Shown: positions 62,119 to 64,000 of the stretch, piece after piece | How the letters are laid out: every line of letters begins with the position of its first letter | How positions within the stretch are numbered: position 1 is the stretch's first letter | Origin: Onchocerca lupi | Taxonomy: Eukaryota; Nematoda; Chromadorea; Rhabditida; Onchocercidae | DNA length: 64,000 bases | NCBI GenBank assembly: GCA_028564675.1 | Contig: JAOVVO010000014.1 | Span: forward strand, 1 to 64,000 | Direction: 5' to 3' | Position numbers and translations under genes: made by a program | Notes under the pieces: generated by a model | The model's database searches: none | Told to the model about the DNA's origin: nothing | The model's input: only the letters and a program-made list of their open reading frames with translations

Positions 62119-64000
62119 TTTGTTGGAATTAAATTGGAATATCTGAAATATTTTTTTGCTGTAAATTTGACAACAAACTATAGTAATTTGGTCAGGAAAA
62201 ACGACCAAATGAAAATGTTTTCGCGATAATCACTTCCAGAAGATGATTTTGAGAGTGCTTTGAAATCATAAAACGCAGATCAAAGCAATACGACAAATTA
62301 TTATCTTCGTTGCCAAACACTGCAAATTCCAGAATGCTGTTATCTTATCTCTATGAAACACTGATTATCAATAAAAAATGAAAACTGTAATAAACAACAG
62401 AATGAATGAATGATGAAGAAAATGGCAAATTGATCGCCACGTAATCTTCAATCGTATATTAGTCATCTATATGTAATTATACTATAACATATATTATCAT
62501 GTGGTAATGATATTAAAGTATGTCTTGATCATATAAATATCAGAAATATATTTTAGAAATCACGTTTAGAAGATTTGATTTGACGAGAATCTTGCGGTGA
62601 GAATAAATCATTACTTTGATAGTTCAGTGAAAAAACTTTTCCTTTTGATTTATGAATTTTTTTAATTCAAGATTGGTAACATAAATGAAGGACAAGTATT
62701 TATTTAATGATTATACACTCTGACAATTCATAGCACTCTTGATAGTTCCTGACCTTTCAAGGAATTAATAATTGCTATAATTGCTAAAGTTTTTCTTAAA
62801 AGAAGTTTTGTTGATAAGCACTTGATTTGATACAATAAATAAATAAGAGAGTAACGAAGATAAGTTAACGCAAAGATTTTCCACAATTTTTAAGAGATAA
62901 TTACTGACAGAGAATTTCAACGTTTCCAAGTTTAAATTTGAATGGTAATGTTTAACGAACAAGACTGAACAGTTTGCAATTATCTTTAATCACTTTACAC
63001 TTCGTGCAACAAATGCTGAAGAGATTCAGTGCATGAAAAATAGAACAAGTAATTCGTAAAAGTGAAAACAAATGAGTTCACACTAGAGTTTCTATCAGTG
63101 AAATGAACAGAAACAATGGAATTCAATCGCAATCAATCAATGGAATGACTATAAATAGAAAACTATCCTGTCGGAAAATTTTTGAAATATTTCTATAATA
63201 TGAATATGTTGAAGTAACCAAAGTAATATTTGTATTATAAAAATATCTCAGATAAGCCAAACATTCTTCTATGTAAATATGTTAATTTAACCTAGATAAT
63301 TATATCAGAGAAATATCTCGGAAAAACGATTAAGCTCTAATATAAAAATTTTTTAAATCCAAATAAATCACATCTCTAAATTTCATATTCCAATCATATA
63401 AATTCTCGGCATAATTCCAAACAAGTAAATCAATAATTCAAACTCTCATTTTGAGATTAAGTGAATTGTCGAAAATTTATAAACATTTTAATTTATGATA
63501 ATTAAGCCCTTGTTCTCTCAATTTCTGGTATGATGTAAATTGGTTGGAATATTGTAAACGTCTTATAATCCGACAATCAGACTCTCTCAAAATTCTGGTT
63601 TAATGTAAATTATCTAAAATACTGCAAACATCTTCGATTATATAAACAGTCAAGAGCAGTCCCTCATAGTCAATCAGAAAAAATTTTCAACGCAAGAAAT
63701 TGTCCTCAAATATCTTCATTTCAATCTCCTCAAATTTTGATCAACTTACTCAATCAAATACTCATATAATCTCCACTATCCACAAAAGCCATCGATTCCC
63801 ACATAATTGTCGTCTTATATCAAAGATGAAGAATGAATCATATCGCAATCAACAAAGCCTTTATCACACAAACAAATTCGTCTGAAAGACAATCTGCAAA
63901 ATAATTCTCAATGCCATGCTTCAAGATTCGATCAGGAAGTGAGTGAGATGCATGAATGTATGAGTTCAGTTGCGTTTAGCTTAAAAAATAAGTTGTTCAG
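62119..64000. other. 1.9 kb upstream of cathepsin B, no recognised gene
   Basis: Presumably holds the cathepsin promoter. No TATA box in a telling position was found. A two-copy tandem repeat lies at 63514-63651. The minus-strand open frame 62765-62962 and the plus-strand frame 63700-63885 have no recognisable content. Confidence 0.5.
63514..63651. repeat. Tandem duplication, two units of about 69 bp
   Basis: The units begin TCTCTCAATTTCTGG (63514) and TCTCTCAAAATTCTGG (63583). Both continue with ATGTAAATT and later ATTGTAAACGTCTT or ATACTGCAAACATCTT. They are diverged but collinear. Confidence 0.65.

Noticed and set aside
1..64000. tRNA, rRNA, spliced-leader RNA, CRISPR or prophage features
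   Set aside because: I scanned for tRNA B-box-like sequence, a nematode SL1-like leader and regular direct repeats and found none. The long simple repeats are AT microsatellites.

Overview
The window is nuclear DNA of a nematode. It is strongly AT-rich, its genes are broken by many introns of 50 bp to about 1 kb, and most splice acceptors read TTTCAG or close to it. Protein families and intron style fit a spirurid/filarial worm, but that placement is inference. I see no bacterial, phage, CRISPR, rRNA or tRNA features. Exon joins were worked out by hand from reading frame, splice signals and family alignment.

Layout. 0.9-4.5 kb (+): two tandem medium-chain acyl-CoA dehydrogenase genes, the first visible only as its two last exons, the second missing only its first exon. 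4.5-10 kb: no gene recognised, one probable dispersed-repeat copy. 10.1-12.1 kb (+): an unrecognised small membrane-protein gene, model incomplete. 12.8-14.6 kb (-): NOP16, 60S ribosome biogenesis. 15-18.6 kb (+): RPAP2/Rtr1, RNA polymerase II CTD phosphatase, divergent from NOP16. 19.4-20.1 kb (+): DPM2, dolichol-phosphate-mannose synthase subunit, close behind RPAP2 and a candidate operon partner. 21.3-22.4 kb (+): ribosomal protein S11. 26.6-34.3 kb (+): rgl-1-like Ral guanine-nucleotide exchange factor in at least 18 exons, one intron holding a ~540 bp foldback element. 34.3-40.5 kb: no firm gene, one miRNA-like hairpin, a second copy of the 5 kb repeat, one possible short gene. 40.5-48.4 kb (+): an 848-aa SH3-SH2-tyrosine kinase in 21 exons. 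48.7-50.4 kb (-): CCDC25, convergent with the kinase. 52.7-53.3 kb (-): 3' exons of an unrecognised gene. 55.4-55.9 kb (-): two exon-like segments that are copies of each other. 58.8-62.1 kb (-): a complete 394-aa secreted cathepsin B-like protease.

Most genes are housekeeping (fatty-acid beta-oxidation, ribosome production, transcription, glycosylation) and 12.8-22.4 kb is a compact block of them. RGL-1 and the tyrosine kinase are signalling proteins. The cathepsin B is secreted or lysosomal.

Most notable: (1) the tyrosine kinase has HGD instead of HRD, no tyrosine in its activation loop, a changed FLVR motif and a roughly 95-residue insertion splitting its SH2 domain; (2) six introns in four of the genes appear to start with GC rather than GT, about 6 of 73 introns by my count; (3) the long inverted repeat inside an rgl-1 intron.
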